Positions 42,361-55,087 of a stretch of DNA of 64,000 bases are shown one piece after another. The translations under genes were made by a program, and so were the position numbers. The stretch lies in NCBI GenBank assembly GCA_949152475.1, contig OX424557.1, positions 28,250,657-28,314,656 of the forward strand. The letters run 5' to 3'. The notes under the pieces were generated by a model. That model did not search any database. It saw only the letters and a program-made list of their open reading frames with translations, and was not told the origin of the DNA. Positions within the stretch are counted from its first letter, which is position 1; each line of letters begins with the position of its first letter. This stretch comes from Terebella lapidaria (taxonomy: Eukaryota > Annelida > Polychaeta > Terebellida > Terebellidae).

Positions 42361-45203
42361 TAGCTGGCAGCGTATTGGCGTAAGCTACTGCCACTGCCAG
42401 CAAGATCTGAACTATCATCCAAGATTCTAGCTGGCAGCGTTTTCCCGTTAACTCTTTACCTGCCGTACGTCATTGACTAGATGCGCTCTATATGACGTTT
42501 TTGGGTTGCCTGCTAAATGACGTTTTGGGGTTACATGCCAGAGGGCTCGCTTTGACGCTAACAGTGATTTTTATTTACATGTTTATTGCATTCAGAGATT
42601 ATAGATGCATGCATGCATATAGTTTTGTCTGAAGTTGGCTAAAAGTATAGTTATAACGTGTTGAGCTGTATTTATAAGTGAGAAAAGTTTACTATTTTCG
42701 CGTGTTTTATCAGTCTATACATGTAGGATTACATGCTTTTAACAGCTATTCAAGGCAGCAAACTTGGCCAAACTGAAATGGAGTTCACAATATTCTTACA
42801 CACAGTATCGTGGCTCTATGGTGTTTTATATGAACAAATTATACACTAAAAATACAAGTTGCATGGTTTGGTCTGGATACTTGTAATTTACCGTCGAGAT
42901 TATCAAGATTTCAGACCAATAAATTAGCTACAGTCGCACCAAAATGGCTATAGTCGCGAGCGGCCCTGCATTCATTCTTTGCCCGATTGTGTGGATTGTT
43001 TAGTTCCTTTTCGCTTCTGCTGATGACAGATTCATACTAAGCAATATAGACAGAAAACAATACATGTTTTTGTCAATTGTATTTGATATTTTATTTCTTG
43101 ATCACCAACCGTTCCATGACCATCAGGTTTATGACCGCCTAAAAATTTCAACAGGCTGCACAACTGGGCGGGAAACACAGAGGTCTCAGCCAATCAGAAA
43201 TCCGCCACAAGTATTTGTCAAAAATTGGCGGCATAATTTTCAGGTGAAATATTATACTGAACTTTCCAAATGTAACTGTTTTTATCCTGAATAAACATAA
43301 ATGATGGGACTACTCAACTTAGAGAATATCTGATGTCGCCTAATTGTTTAATTTAGCAAGCTTGTTACGTGATTGCCCGAGAAAATAACCCAGGACGGCG
43401 GTCGGCCTCGGGTGCCCACAAACTTGACAGATGGACCCAGAAATCATTTCCACATGTATCACTAATCACCCGAAAAATCACGTGCAAACAAAGATAAACA
43501 CATGGCTTATGTGATGAATATAATGATATGGCCTAGTAGCAAAACAAAATTGAACGGAATCATCAAAATTCACGAGTCCAATGAACTGATAACTTCAAAT
43601 AAAACGAATTTATCGGTTATTAACTCCTGATGATAGGAAAGATTCTCCCTACTTGCAGTGTTGCAACTGGCCTATTACGCTCCCCCCCCCCCCCTCCCTC
43701 ACCATAAGCCGTGTATGCAAATGAGCGTCTCACGGGGCCCACAACACGGTGACCACGGGGTTGTAAACACAAGAAAAACTTGCCGAGCAGTGGATGGTTT
43801 TTCATCACTGAAGAAAGGATTTCGCCAGATGTGAGACATTTATTTGTTTTCATAGAAAGATAAAAACACACCATCAAGCTTATTTTGGCAAACAATCTAA
43901 TTTGTCTTAGAGAAACGACGTTCTCACAGTCACAATCTCGATCTCCCGATCGAGCACCTGTTGCTGGTCTGACAATCAGACACCGGCAAGTGTCAGTTGC
44001 GCAACAGTCGCCGGCACAGCCCAAATATTGCTTTTATCCACTGGCTTTTCATCTCCCTCAGATAATTGCCCCTCTACACTATTAAAGGAACATATGGAGA
44101 TGTTAAAACAAATATCTATCACTTGTATACTCAGCTATTACCAGTGGAATGAAAGCCGGGGAAAGTGTGTGCTCGACTCTGCTGTCAGTTGAGTTTTGAC
44201 AACAAGTTTATGCAAATGAGCAATGCGGGCATGCTCCATACTCTAAATAAGGAAATTAACATATTCAAATGATGACGTAGGGTGTCAGTTTGGTCAGGTA
44301 TACTTGTAAACTGCTTTGTGATTGGCTGATGTTAATGAAGGATTATAGATCCAAGCAAATTAGAACCATACTTTACATACGTAAATATCCGTCATTGAGG
44401 ATACAAGACTGCACCACGTGTACGTATATATACGTCAATGAGTATTCACGCCATGAATTACGTGACGTGAAAAAACGTCACTGAGGATAGGAAGCTAGTT
44501 ATCCATGACGTGTATACACGTCAATGGCAGGTAAAGAGTTAACCTACTGCCACTGCCACTGCCAGCAAGATCTGAACTATCATCCAAGATTCTAGGCGGC
44601 AGCGTTTTCCCGTAACCTACTGCCACTGCCACTGCCAGCAAGATCTGAACTATCTTCCAAGATTCTAGCTGGCAGCGTTTTCCCGTAACCTACTGCCACT
44701 GCCACTGCCAGCAAGACTGAACTATCATGCAAGATTCGAGGCGGCAGCGTTTTCCTGTAACCTACTGCCACTGCCACTGCCAGCAAGAATGAACAATCAT
44801 GCAAGATTCTAGGCGGCAGTGTTTTTCCGTTACCTACTGCCACTGCCACTGCCAGCAAACTGGAATATCATCGAAGATTCTAGCTGGCAGCGTTTTCCCG
44901 TAACCTACTGCCACTGCCAGCAAGACTGGACTATCATCCAAGATTCTAGGCGGCAGCATTTTCCCGTAACCTTCTGCCACTGCCACTGCCAGCAAGATCT
45001 GAACTATCATCCAAGATTCTAGGCGGCAGCATTTTCCCGTGACCTACTGCCACTGCCACTGCCAGCAAGATCTGAACTATCATCCAAGATTCTAGGCGGC
45101 AGCGTTTTCCCGAAACCTACTGCCACTGCCACTGCCAGCAAGACTGGACTCTCATCCAAGATTCTATGCGGCAGTGATTGCCCGTAGCCCACTGCCACTG
45201 CCA
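42361..45203 (+). repeat. F2: forward satellite array, split by a TTAA-flanked insertion
   Basis: Orientation flips from reverse to forward at ~42360. Forward units occupy 42361-42447 and continue at 44543-45203 (about 10 units in all). The interruption is the piggyBac-like element at 42452-44538. Confidence 0.88.
42452..44538. mobile_element. Non-autonomous piggyBac-like element in the satellite
   Basis: It is flanked on both sides by TTAA (42448-42451 and 44539-44542). The ends are perfect 13-bp inverted repeats, ctctttacctgcc and ggcaggtaaagag. Removing one TTAA with the element restores a satellite unit close to the cccgtaacctactgcc type. TTAA duplication is the mark of the piggyBac superfamily. 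The 2.09-kb interior lacks the ~550-600-residue transposase; its longest frame (134 codons, minus strand, 43620-44024) is not transposase-like. GACGT/ACGTC words cluster near both ends. Confidence 0.8.
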
Positions 45204-46618
45204 TATTATTCCAGTTAGAGCAAACCTACATACTGGTAGTATATATAATTTATTTGTACAAGTAAATAAAATAACACACTGAACTAATAAAACTAATATT
45301 AACTTAATCAGCAATATTCTTCCAGTTAGAGCAAACCTACGTAGTATATAGAATTTATTTGTACAAGTAAATAAAATAACGGATTGAACAAATAAAACTA
45401 ATGGCATTATTCTTCCAGTTAGAGCAAATCTACATAGTAATTATTTGTACAAGTAAATAAAATAACACACTGAACTAATAAAACTAATGTTAACTTAATC
45501 AGCAATATTCTTCCAATCAGAGTAAACCTATATTTCTACACATATCCATTATCCAGTACCATTTGTATTCCAAATACTGGCACAAATTTTCTAAACTGTT
45601 TGAATTTCAAATACACACTTTTACTAGTAAAACTAATGTTCACACCCCCCAACCCAATTTTTTTCCCAAATCATATTAAGTTAACTTTTCTTGGATGTTT
45701 TATTTTCTGTCACTGCGTTTTATTCTGAGCACCATTCCAGCACATAGATTGATTTCAAAATAGTGGCACAAACGCGATTTGTTGTTAAAAATATATAAAT
45801 AAAATATTAGACTATTATTAAGAAAAACCAATGTTTATTCATTGAATTCAATTTTTATTTATTAAGCAATTTCTTTCATTTCCAACATCCTTGTAATTTG
45901 AGAGCTTGCTCTCCCCCCTCCCCCACCCTCTTGTGCCATGTCTGATGTGACTGTTTGTATAAACCCCAGTTTTTTTTTTTGGTCCCAGGTTTATCAGCCA
46001 ATTCACCTGTAACAGCAGTATCCACTAATTGCATATGACTTGTGACTAACATTTTCTATGATGTTTATATCTAAAGCACAATCATTGCCAATGTTAGGAT
46101 CATTATCATTTGGTCGGATTTTGGTTTGAAATGAATGCCATTGTTTGATGTTCCTGATATCAAAGGCCGCAAGGAGAACAATACTTGCTTCTCACCCAAT
46201 CCCATGCATTTCAAACATGTACGCAGAGATAATATTTATTTCACATAAAATATTCTTTTGATTTCAGACGATATGTCCCAATGCATCAGGGATTGTCAAG
46301 TTTTCACCGTTGTAATAGTGTTTTCATGTGGCACTATGACGTCCATGTGACGAATGGTCACTTGCTAGTCATTTGTGAAAGGGAAATCTTGCTATGGGGC
46401 GCTATAACGTCACCGTCGCTTGCCCGTCATACGGGGAAGGTAAATATTGCTATATGTATGTGGCGCTATAACGTCCATGTCACGGATCGTCACTGGGCGT
46501 CACTTAGAGATACTAGTTTACATGTACTGTGAAGTGACGCTACAAGGTCTATCTGACGGACCGTCGCATGGGCGTCACTCAGAGATACTAGTATGTGAAG
46601 AGTCACTCAGGGATGCTA
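45204..46618. other. Spacer S2 between satellite arms
   Basis: Homologous to S1 but with extra copies of a ~100-bp AT-rich unit (ttccagttagagcaaacc ... acaagtaaataaaataac) near the left end, three to four against two in S1. The poly-C tract of S1 is short here. No convincing coding frame. Confidence 0.7.
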
Positions 46619-46619
46619 G

Positions 46620-48218
46620 TAGGTTATGGCAAAATGCTGCCAGCTAGAATCTTGGATGATGGTCCAGTCTTGCTGACAGTGGCAGTGGGGGACGGGAAAT
46701 CACTGCCACCTAGAATCTTGGATGATAGTTCAGATCTTGCTGGCAGTGGCAGTAAGTTACGGGAAAACGCTGCCGCCTAGAACCTTGGCTGATAGTTCAG
46801 ACCTTGCTGGCAGTGGCAGTGGCAGTAGGTTACGAGAAAACGCTGCCGCCTAGAATCTTGGATGATAGTCCTGTCTTGCTGGCAGTGGCAGTGGCAGTGG
46901 GGTACGGGAAATCACTGCCACCTAGAATCTTGGATGATAGTTCAGATCTTGCTGGCAGTGGCAGTAAGTTACGGGAAAACGCTGCCGCCTAGAACCTTGG
47001 CTGATAGTTCAGACCTTGCTGGCAGTGGCAGTGGCAGTAGGTTACGAGAAAACGCTGCCGCCTAGAATCTTGGATGATAGTCCTGTCTTGCTGGCAGTGG
47101 CAGTGGCAGTGGGGTACGGGAAATCACTGCCACCTAGAATCTTGGATGATAGTTCAGATCTTGCTGGCAGTGGCAGTGGCAGTAGGTTACGAGAAAACGC
47201 TGCCGCCTAGAATCTTGGATGATAGTCCTGTCTTGCTGGCAGTGGCAGTGGCAGTGGGGTACGGGAAATCACTGCCACCTAGAATCTTGGATGATAGTTC
47301 AGATCTTGCTGGCAGTGGCAGTGGCAGTAGGTTACGGGATAACGCTGCCGCCTAGAATCTTGGATGATAGTTCATATCTTGCTGGCAGTGGCAGTTGGCT
47401 ACGGGAAATCACTGCCGCCTAGAATCTTGGCTGATAGTTCAGATCTTGCTAGCAGTGGCAGTGGCAGTAGGTTACGGGAAAACGCTGCCGCCTAGAATCT
47501 TGGATGAAAGTCCTGTCTTGCTGGCAGTGGCAGTGGCAGTGGGGTATGGGAAATCACTGCCACCTAGAATCTTGGATGATAGTTCAGATCTTGCTGGCAG
47601 TGGCAGTGGCAGTAGGTTACGGGAAAACGCTGCCGCCTAGAATCTTGGATGATAGTTGAAATCTTGCTGGCAGTGGCAGTGGCAGCTACGCCGAAACGCT
47701 GCCAGCTAGAATCTTACATGATGGTCCTGTCTTGCTGGCAGTGGCAGTGGCAGTATGTTACGAGAAAACACTGCCACCTAGAATCTTGGATGATAGTTGA
47801 AATCTTGCTGGCAGTGGCAGTGGGTAACGGGGAATCACTGCCGCCTAGAATCTTGGATGATAGTCCAGATCTTGCTGGCAGTGGCAGTGGCAGTAGGTTT
47901 CGGGAAAACGCTGCCGCCTAGAATCTTGGATGATAGTCCAGATCTTGCTGGCAGTGGCAGTGGCAGTGGGTTATGGGGAATCACTGCCGCCTAGAATCTT
48001 GGCTGATAGTTCAGATCTTGGTGGCAGTGGCAGTGGCAGTGGGGTACGGGAAACCACTGCCGCCTAGAATCTTGGATGATAGTTCAGATTTTGCTGGCAG
48101 TGGCAGTGGGGTACGGGAAACCGCTGCCGCCTAGAATCTTAGATGATAGTTCAGATCTTGGTGGCAGTGGCAGTGGCAGTGGGGTACGGGAAACCACTGC
48201 CGCCTAAACTCTTGGATG
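46620..48218 (-). repeat. R2: reverse-orientation 73-bp satellite array (~22 units)
   Basis: Same unit as R1, with an alternation of tcctgtcttgc and ttcagatcttgc unit types in its first half. It ends in cgcctaaactcttggatgc, then ~20 bases lead into the right terminal repeat. Confidence 0.93.
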
Positions 48219-48241
48219 CAATATCTATCTCATTCTTGGTG

Positions 48242-48274
48242 AATTTCGTGATGAGTTAGCATGAAGTACGTACC
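48242..48274 (-). repeat. Internal copy of the right 33-bp terminal inverted repeat
   Basis: Reverse complement of 34107-34139 with one mismatch. It is joined directly to forward satellite at 48275 and marks the duplication junction. Confidence 0.85.
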
Positions 48275-51200
48275 CATGATTCTAGGCGGCAGTGATTTCC
48301 CGTAACCTACTGCCACTGCCAGCAAGATCTGAGCTATCCTCCAAGATTCTAGGCGGCAGCGTTTGCCCGTAACCTATACTGCCACTGCCACTGCCAGCAA
48401 GATCTGAAATATCAGCCATGATTCTAGGCGGCAGCGTTTTCCCGTTACCTACTGCCACTGCCACTGCCAGCAAGAGCTGAACTATCATCCAAGATTCTAG
48501 GCGGCAGCGTTTTCCCATGACCTACTGCCACTGCCACTGCCAGCAAGATCTGAAATATGAGCCATGATTCTAGGCGGCAGTGATTTCCCGTAACCTACTG
48601 CCACTGCCAGCAAGATCTGAGCTATCATCCAAGATTCTAGGTGGCAGCGATTTTCTCTAACCTACTGCCACTGCCACTGCCAGCAAGATCTGAACTATCA
48701 GCCAAGGTTCTAGGCGGCAGCGTTTTCCCGTAACCTACTGCCACTGCCAGCAATATCTGAACTATCATCCAAGATTCTAGGCGGCAGCGTTTTCCCGTAA
48801 CCTACTGCCACTGCCACTGCCAGCAAGATCTGAGCTATCCTTCAAGATTTTAGGCAGCAGCGTTTTCCCGTAACCTACTGCCACTGCCACTGCCAGCAAG
48901 ATCTGAAATATCAGCCATGATTCTAGGCGGCAGCGTTTTCCCGTGACCTACTGCCACTGCTACTGCCAACAAGATCTGAGCCATCCTCCAAGATTCTAGG
49001 CGGCAGCGTTTTCCCATGACCTACTGCCACTGCCACTGCCAGCAAGATCTGAAATATGAGCCATGATTCTAGGCGGCAGTGATTTCCCGTAACCTACTGC
49101 CACTGCCAGCAAGATCTGAGCTATCCTCCAAGATTCTAGGCGGCAGCGTTTGCCCGTAACCTATACTGCCACTGCCACTGCCAGCAAGATCTGAAATATC
49201 AGCCATGATTCTAGGCGGCAGCGTTTTCCCGTTACCTACTGCCACTGCCACTGCCAGCAAGAGCTGAACTATCATCCAAGATTCTAGGCGGCAGTGATTT
49301 CCAGTAACCTACTGCCACTGCCAGCAAGATCTGAGCTATCCTCCAAGATTCTAGGCGGCAGCGTTTTCCCGTAACCTACTGTGCCAGCAAGATCTGAACT
49401 ATCCTCCAAGATTCTAGGCGGCAGCGTTTTCCCGTAACCTACTGTGCCAGCAAGATCTGAACTATCATCCAAGATTCTAGGCGGCAGCGTTTTCTCGTAA
49501 CTTACTGCCACTGCCACTGCCAGCAAGATCTGAACTATCATCCAAGATTCTAGGCGGCAGCGTTTTTTCGAAACCTACTGCCACTGCCACTGCCAGCAAC
49601 ACTTGACCATCCTCCAAAATTCTAGGTGGCAGCATTTTCGGGTAACCTACTGCCACTGCCACTGCCAGCAAGACTGGACTATCATCCAAGATTCTAGGCG
49701 GCAGCATTTTCCCGTGACCTACTGCCACTGCCACTGCCAGCAAGATCTGAAATATCAGCCAAGATTCTAGGTGGCAGTGATTTCCCCTAACCTACTGCCA
49801 CTGCCACTGCCAGCAAGATCTGAACTATCATCCAAGATTCTAGGCTGCAGCGTTTTCCCGTAACCTACTGCCACTGCCACTGCCAGCAAGATCTGAGCTA
49901 TCCTCCAAGATTCTAGGCGGCAGCGTTTACCCGTAACCTACTGCCACTGCCAGCAAGATCTGAAATATCAGCCATGATTCTAGGCGGCAGTGATTTCCCG
50001 TAACCTACTGCCACTGCCACTGCCAGCAAATTCTGAGCTATCCTCCAAGTTTCTAGGCGGCAGCGTTTTTCCGTGACCTACTGCCACTGCCACTGCCAGC
50101 AAGATCTGAACTATCTTCCAAGATTCTAGGCGGCAGCGTTTTCCCGTAACCTACTGCCACTGCCACTGCCAGCAAGATCTGAACTATCATCCAAGATTCT
50201 AGGCGGCAGCGTTTTCCCGAAACCTACTGCCACTGCCACTGCCAGCAACACTGGACCTTCCTCCAAAATTCTAGGTGGCAGCGTTTTCGGGTAACCTACT
50301 GCCACTGCCACTGCCAGCAAGACTGGACTATCCAAGATTCTAGGCGGCAGTGATTTCCCGTAACCCACTTCAACTGCCACTGCCAGCAAGATCTGAACTA
50401 TCATCCAAGATTCTAGGTGGCAGCGATTTTCCCTAACCTACTGCCACTGCCACTGCCAGCAAGATCTGAACTATCAGCCAAGGTTCTAGGCGGCAGCGTT
50501 TTCCCGTAACCTACTGTCACTGCCACTGCCAGCAAGATCTGAACTATCATCCAAGATTCTAGGCGGCAGCGTTTTCCCGTAACCTACTGCCACTGCCACT
50601 GCCAGCAAGATCTGAGCTATCCTCCAAGATTTTAGGCGGCAGCGTTTTCCCGTAACCTACTGCCACTGCCACTGCCAGCAAGATCTGAACTATCAGCCAA
50701 GATTCTAGGCGGCAGTGATTTCCCGTAACCCACTGCCACTGCCACTGCCAGCAAGATCTGAACTATCATCCAAGATTCTAGGCGGCAGCGTTTTCTCGTA
50801 ACCTACTGCCACTGCCACTGCCAGCAAGATCTGAGCTATCCTCCAAGATTTTAGGCGGCAGCGTTTTCCCGTAACCTACTGCCACTGCCACTGCCAGCAA
50901 GATCAGAAATATCAGCCATGATTCTAGGCGGCAGCGTTTTCCCGTGACCTACTGCCACTGCCACTGCCAGCAAGATCTGAGCTATCCTCCAAGATTTTAG
51001 GCGGCAGCGTTTTCCCGTAACCTACTGCCACTGCCACTGCCAGCAAGATCAGAAATATCAGCCATGATTCTAGGCGGCAGCGTTTTCCCCTGATCTACTG
51101 CCACTGCCACTGCCAACAAGATCTGAGCTATCCTCCAAGATTCTAGGCGGCAGCGTTTTCCCGTAACCTACTGCCACTGCCACTGGCAGCAAGATCTGAA

Positions 51201-52551
51201 ATATCAGCCATGATTCTAGGCGGCAGTGATTTCCCGTACCCTACTGCCACTGCCAGCAAGATCTGAGCTATCCTCCAAGATTCTAGGCGGCAGCGTTTTC
51301 CCGTAACCTACTGCCACTGCCACTGCCAGCAAGATCTGAAATATCAGCCATGATTCTAGGCGGCAGTGATTTCCCGTAACCTACTGCCACTGCCACTGCC
51401 AGCTAGATCTGAGCTATCTTCCAAGATTCTAGGCGGCAGCGTTTTCCCGTAACCTACTGCCACTGCCACTGCCAGCGAGATCTGAGCTATCCTCCAAGAT
51501 TCTAGGCGGCAGCGTTTTCCCGTAACCTACTGCCACTGCCACTGCCAGTAAGATCTGAAATATCAGCCATGATTCTAGGCGGCAGTGATTTCCCGTAACC
51601 TACTGCCACTGCCACTGCCAGCAAGAACTGAGCTATCCTCCAAGATTCTAGGCGGCAGCGTTTTCCCGTAACCTACTGCCACTGCCATCAAGATCAGAAA
51701 TATCAGCCATGATTCTAGGCGGCAGCGTTTTCCCGTAACCTACTGCCACTGTCACTGCCAACAAGATCTGAGCTATCTTCCAAGATTCTAGGCGGCAGCG
51801 TTTTCCCGTAACCTACTGCCACTGCCACTGCCAGCAAGATCTGAAATATCAGCCATGATTCTAGGCGGCAGTGATTTCCCGTAACCTACTGCCACTGCCA
51901 GCAAGATCTGAGCTATCTTCCAAGATTCTAGGCGGCAGCGTTTTCCCGTAACCTACTGCCACTGCCACTACCACTGCCAGCAAGATCTGAAATATCAGCC
52001 ATGATTCTAGGCGGCAGTGATTTCCCGTAACCTACTGCCACTGCCACTGCCAGCTAGATCTGAGCTATCTTCCAAGATTCTAGGCGGCAGCGTTTTCCCG
52101 TAACCTACTGCCACTGCCACTGCCAGCAAGATCTGAGCTATCCTCTAAGATTCTAGGCGGCAGCGTTTTCCCGTAACCTACTGCCACTGCCAGCAAGATC
52201 TGAAATATCAGCCATGATTCTAGGCGGCAGTGATTTCCCGTAACCTACTGCCACTGCCACTGCCAGCAAGATCTGAGCTATCCTCCAAGATTCTAGGCGG
52301 CAGCGTTTTCCCGTAACCTACTGCCACTGCCACTGCCAGCAAGATCTGAACTATCATCCAAGATTCTAGGCGGCAGCGTTTTCTCGTAACCTACTGCCAC
52401 TGCCACTGCCAGCAAGATCTGAACTAGCAGCCAAGATTCTAGGCGGCAGCGTTTTCCCGTAACCAACTGCCACTGCCACTGCCAGCAAGATCTGAACTAT
52501 CATCCAAGATTCTAGGCGGCAGTGATTTCCCGTAACCTACTGCCACTGCCA
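48275..52551 (+). repeat. F1': forward 73-bp satellite array in the second copy
   Basis: Same unit types in the same order as 36069-40345. It begins in mid-array at the junction with the internal terminal repeat. Confidence 0.93.
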
Positions 52552-52619
52552 TATTATTCCAGTTAGAGCAAACCTACGTACTGGTAGTATATATAATTCA
52601 CTTGTACAAGTAAATAAAA

Positions 52620-55087
52620 AAATTAGCCCAAGGGCTAAGAAAGGTTACCGGACAATATATATTTTAGATATTAGTATTTTGTCCCGTGACCTTTAAAAAA
52701 CGTCATTGGTCAATTCAAGGACACGATAATATTCGGCATATGTCATTTCTAGTATGTCCACAATTAATTCCTAAGCTGTGAAGTCAATAATAAGCGAGAT
52801 ATTAGCCATTATGTCCTGTGACCTTGAAAATGAGGTCAAAGGTCGAATTCAAGGTCATAGCAATATTCAGCATATATCATTTCCTATATGTTCATAATTG
52901 ATTCCTAAGCTGTAAAGTCCATAATGAGCAAGCCATTAGCCATTTTGTCCTGTGACCTTGGAAATTAGGTCAAAGGTGAAGTTCAAGGTCATGACAATGT
53001 TCAGAATATATCATTTTCTATATGTCCCCAATTGATTGCCAAGCTGTAAAGTCAATAAAAAGCGAGATATTACCCATTTCGTTCTCTGACCTTGAAAATG
53101 AGGTCAAAGGTCAAATTCAAGGTCATAGCAATATTCAGCATATATCATTTCCTATATGTTCATAATTGATTCCTAAGCTGTGAAATCGATAATAAGCGAG
53201 ATATTAGCTATTTTGTCCTGCGACCTTGAAAAGGAGGTCAAGGTCAAATTCAAGGTCATAGCAATATTCAGCATATATCATTTCCTATATGTTCACAATT
53301 GATTGCTAAGCTGTAAAGTGGATAAAAAGCGAGATATCAGCCATTTTGTCCTGTGATCCTGAAAATGAGGTCAAAGGTCAAATTGATAGTCTCGATATTA
53401 ATCTGCATATATCATTTCCTATATGTCCACAATTGATTCCTAAGCTGTAAAGTCAATAATAAGCGAAATATTAGCCATTTTGAGCTCTGACCTTGAAACT
53501 GAGGTCAGAGGTCAAATTCAAGGTCACGATAATATTCAGCATATATCATTTCCTATATGACCACAGTTGCTCCCTAAGCTGTAGAATCGATAATAAATGA
53601 GATATTAGCCATTTTGTCCTGTGACTTTGAAAATGAGGTCAAAGGTCAAATTCAAGGTCACAAGAATATTCAGCATATATCATTTCCTATATGTCCACAA
53701 TTGCTCCCTAAGCTGTAGAATCGATAATAAATGAGATATTAGCCATTTTGTCCTGTGACTTTGAAAATGAGGTCAAAGGTCAAATTCAAGGTCATGACAA
53801 TAATCTGCATATATCATTTCCTATAAGTTCATAATTGATTCCTACACTGTAAAGTCAATAATAAGCAAGATATTAGCCATTTTGTGCTTTGACCTTGAAA
53901 CTGAGGTCAGAAGTCAAATTCAAGATCACGAGAATATTCAGCATATATCATTTCCTATATGTCCACAATTGATCCCTAAGCTGTAAAATCGATAATAAGG
54001 GAGATATTAGCCATTCTGTGGTGTGACCTTGAAAATGAGGTCAAAGGTCAAATTCAAGGTCATCAGAATATTCGGCATATATCATTTCCTATATGTCCAC
54101 AATTGGTTCCTAAGCTGTAAAGTCGTTAATAAGCAAGATATTAGACATTTTGTGCTCTGACCTTGAAACCGAGGTCAGAGGTCAAATTCAAGACCCTGAG
54201 AATATTCAGCATATATCATTTCCTATATGTCCACAATTGATTCCTAGTCTCTAATCTCAATATTAAGTGAGATATTAGGCTTAATGTGTCCCATTGTCAA
54301 GCATAGGAGAATTTAACATGGGAAAGTCCCATTTGGGCCGAGTTTGGGCCCAAAATGGCCTACTTCGAGCGATTCAAGGGCAACGAAATTTATACGTGTC
54401 ACAGGGGTACATATGAGGAGTGTTATGCATTGATAAGAAAAATAGTTACTGAACGGATTCTGAGAAAATGACCGTCAAAGTCCAAAATTGGCCATTTTTC
54501 GACGAAAATGGCCCTCTGACCTTGAAACCGAGGTCAGAGGTCAAATTCAAGGTCACCAGAATATTCAGGATATATCATTTCCTATATGTGCACAATTGAT
54601 TCCTAGTCTCTAATCTCAATATTAAGTGAGATATTAGGCTTAATTGTGTCCCATTATAAAGCATAGGAGAATTTAACATGGGAGAGTCCCATTTGGGCCG
54701 AGTTTGGGCCCAAAATGGCCCACTTCGAGCGATTCAAGGGCAACGAAATTTATACATGTCACAGGGGCACATAGGAGGAGTGTTATGCATCAATAAGAAA
54801 AAAAGTTACTGATAAGATTTTGAGAAAATGATTGTCAAAGTCCAAAATTGGCCATTTTTCGACGAAAACGGCCGCCATTTTGAAAAAAATTGGAAAATCA
54901 GAAAACTAAAAAAAACCTTTCCTGGAAATATTTTTAGTTATTTTTGTGCAAAATTTCAGAAATATTCCATCATAAACTTTAAAGATAAAAATGTGAACGG
55001 ACGGACGGACGGACGACGGACGACGGACGACGGACGCCGGACGCAACGCCATGGCAATAGGTTATCGGACCAAAGGTCCGGTAACCT
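52620..55087 (+). mobile_element. Minisatellite-carrying (Pearl/HINE, Helentron-like) transposon B
   Basis: The matching empty site is in copy 1 (aagtaaataaaataacacac, ~40405). The filled site shares gtaaataaaa on the left and aataacac on the right, so AA is duplicated. The left end has a hairpin (ttagccc-aa-gggctaa), then aggttaccggac. The right end is gtccggtaacct, its perfect 12-bp inverse, within a hairpin (ggttatcggacc-aaa-ggtccggtaacc). The body holds ~134-bp repeats of the same family as element A. A partly duplicated tail (offset ~358 bp) and an ACGG/ACG-type run follow (54997-55045). No ORF for a Rep/helicase. Confidence 0.8.
52680..54300 (+). repeat. ~134-bp tandem repeat array in element B (~12 units)
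   Basis: Units carry tgaccttgaaaatgaggtca, a following aaggtcaaattcaaggtca, catatatcatttcctatatg and agctgtaaagtc(a/g)ataata. The same family as 22805-24240. Confidence 0.85.

Larger units (their letters stand above)
36069..48274. repeat. Tandem segmental duplication, copy 1 (12,206 bp)
   Basis: Bases 36069-48274 recur as 48275-62945. Every landmark matches: satellite variants, both spacers, the piggyBac-like element and the right terminal repeat. Coordinates are offset by 12,206 before the insertion at 52620, and by 14,677 after it. The break falls exactly at the end of the right terminal inverted repeat, with at most two bases of shared sequence (cc). Confidence 0.93.

Noticed and set aside
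43620..44024. 134-codon minus-strand frame as a piggyBac transposase remnant
   Set aside because: No aspartate triad context or Cys-rich C-terminal domain is visible. It spans a poly-C tract and is far too short.
34576..48518. Many frames reading LLAVAVAVGYGKTLPPRIL on both strands
   Set aside because: They are translations of the 73-bp satellite. The unit is not a multiple of three, frames exist in both orientations, and they restart in each unit.
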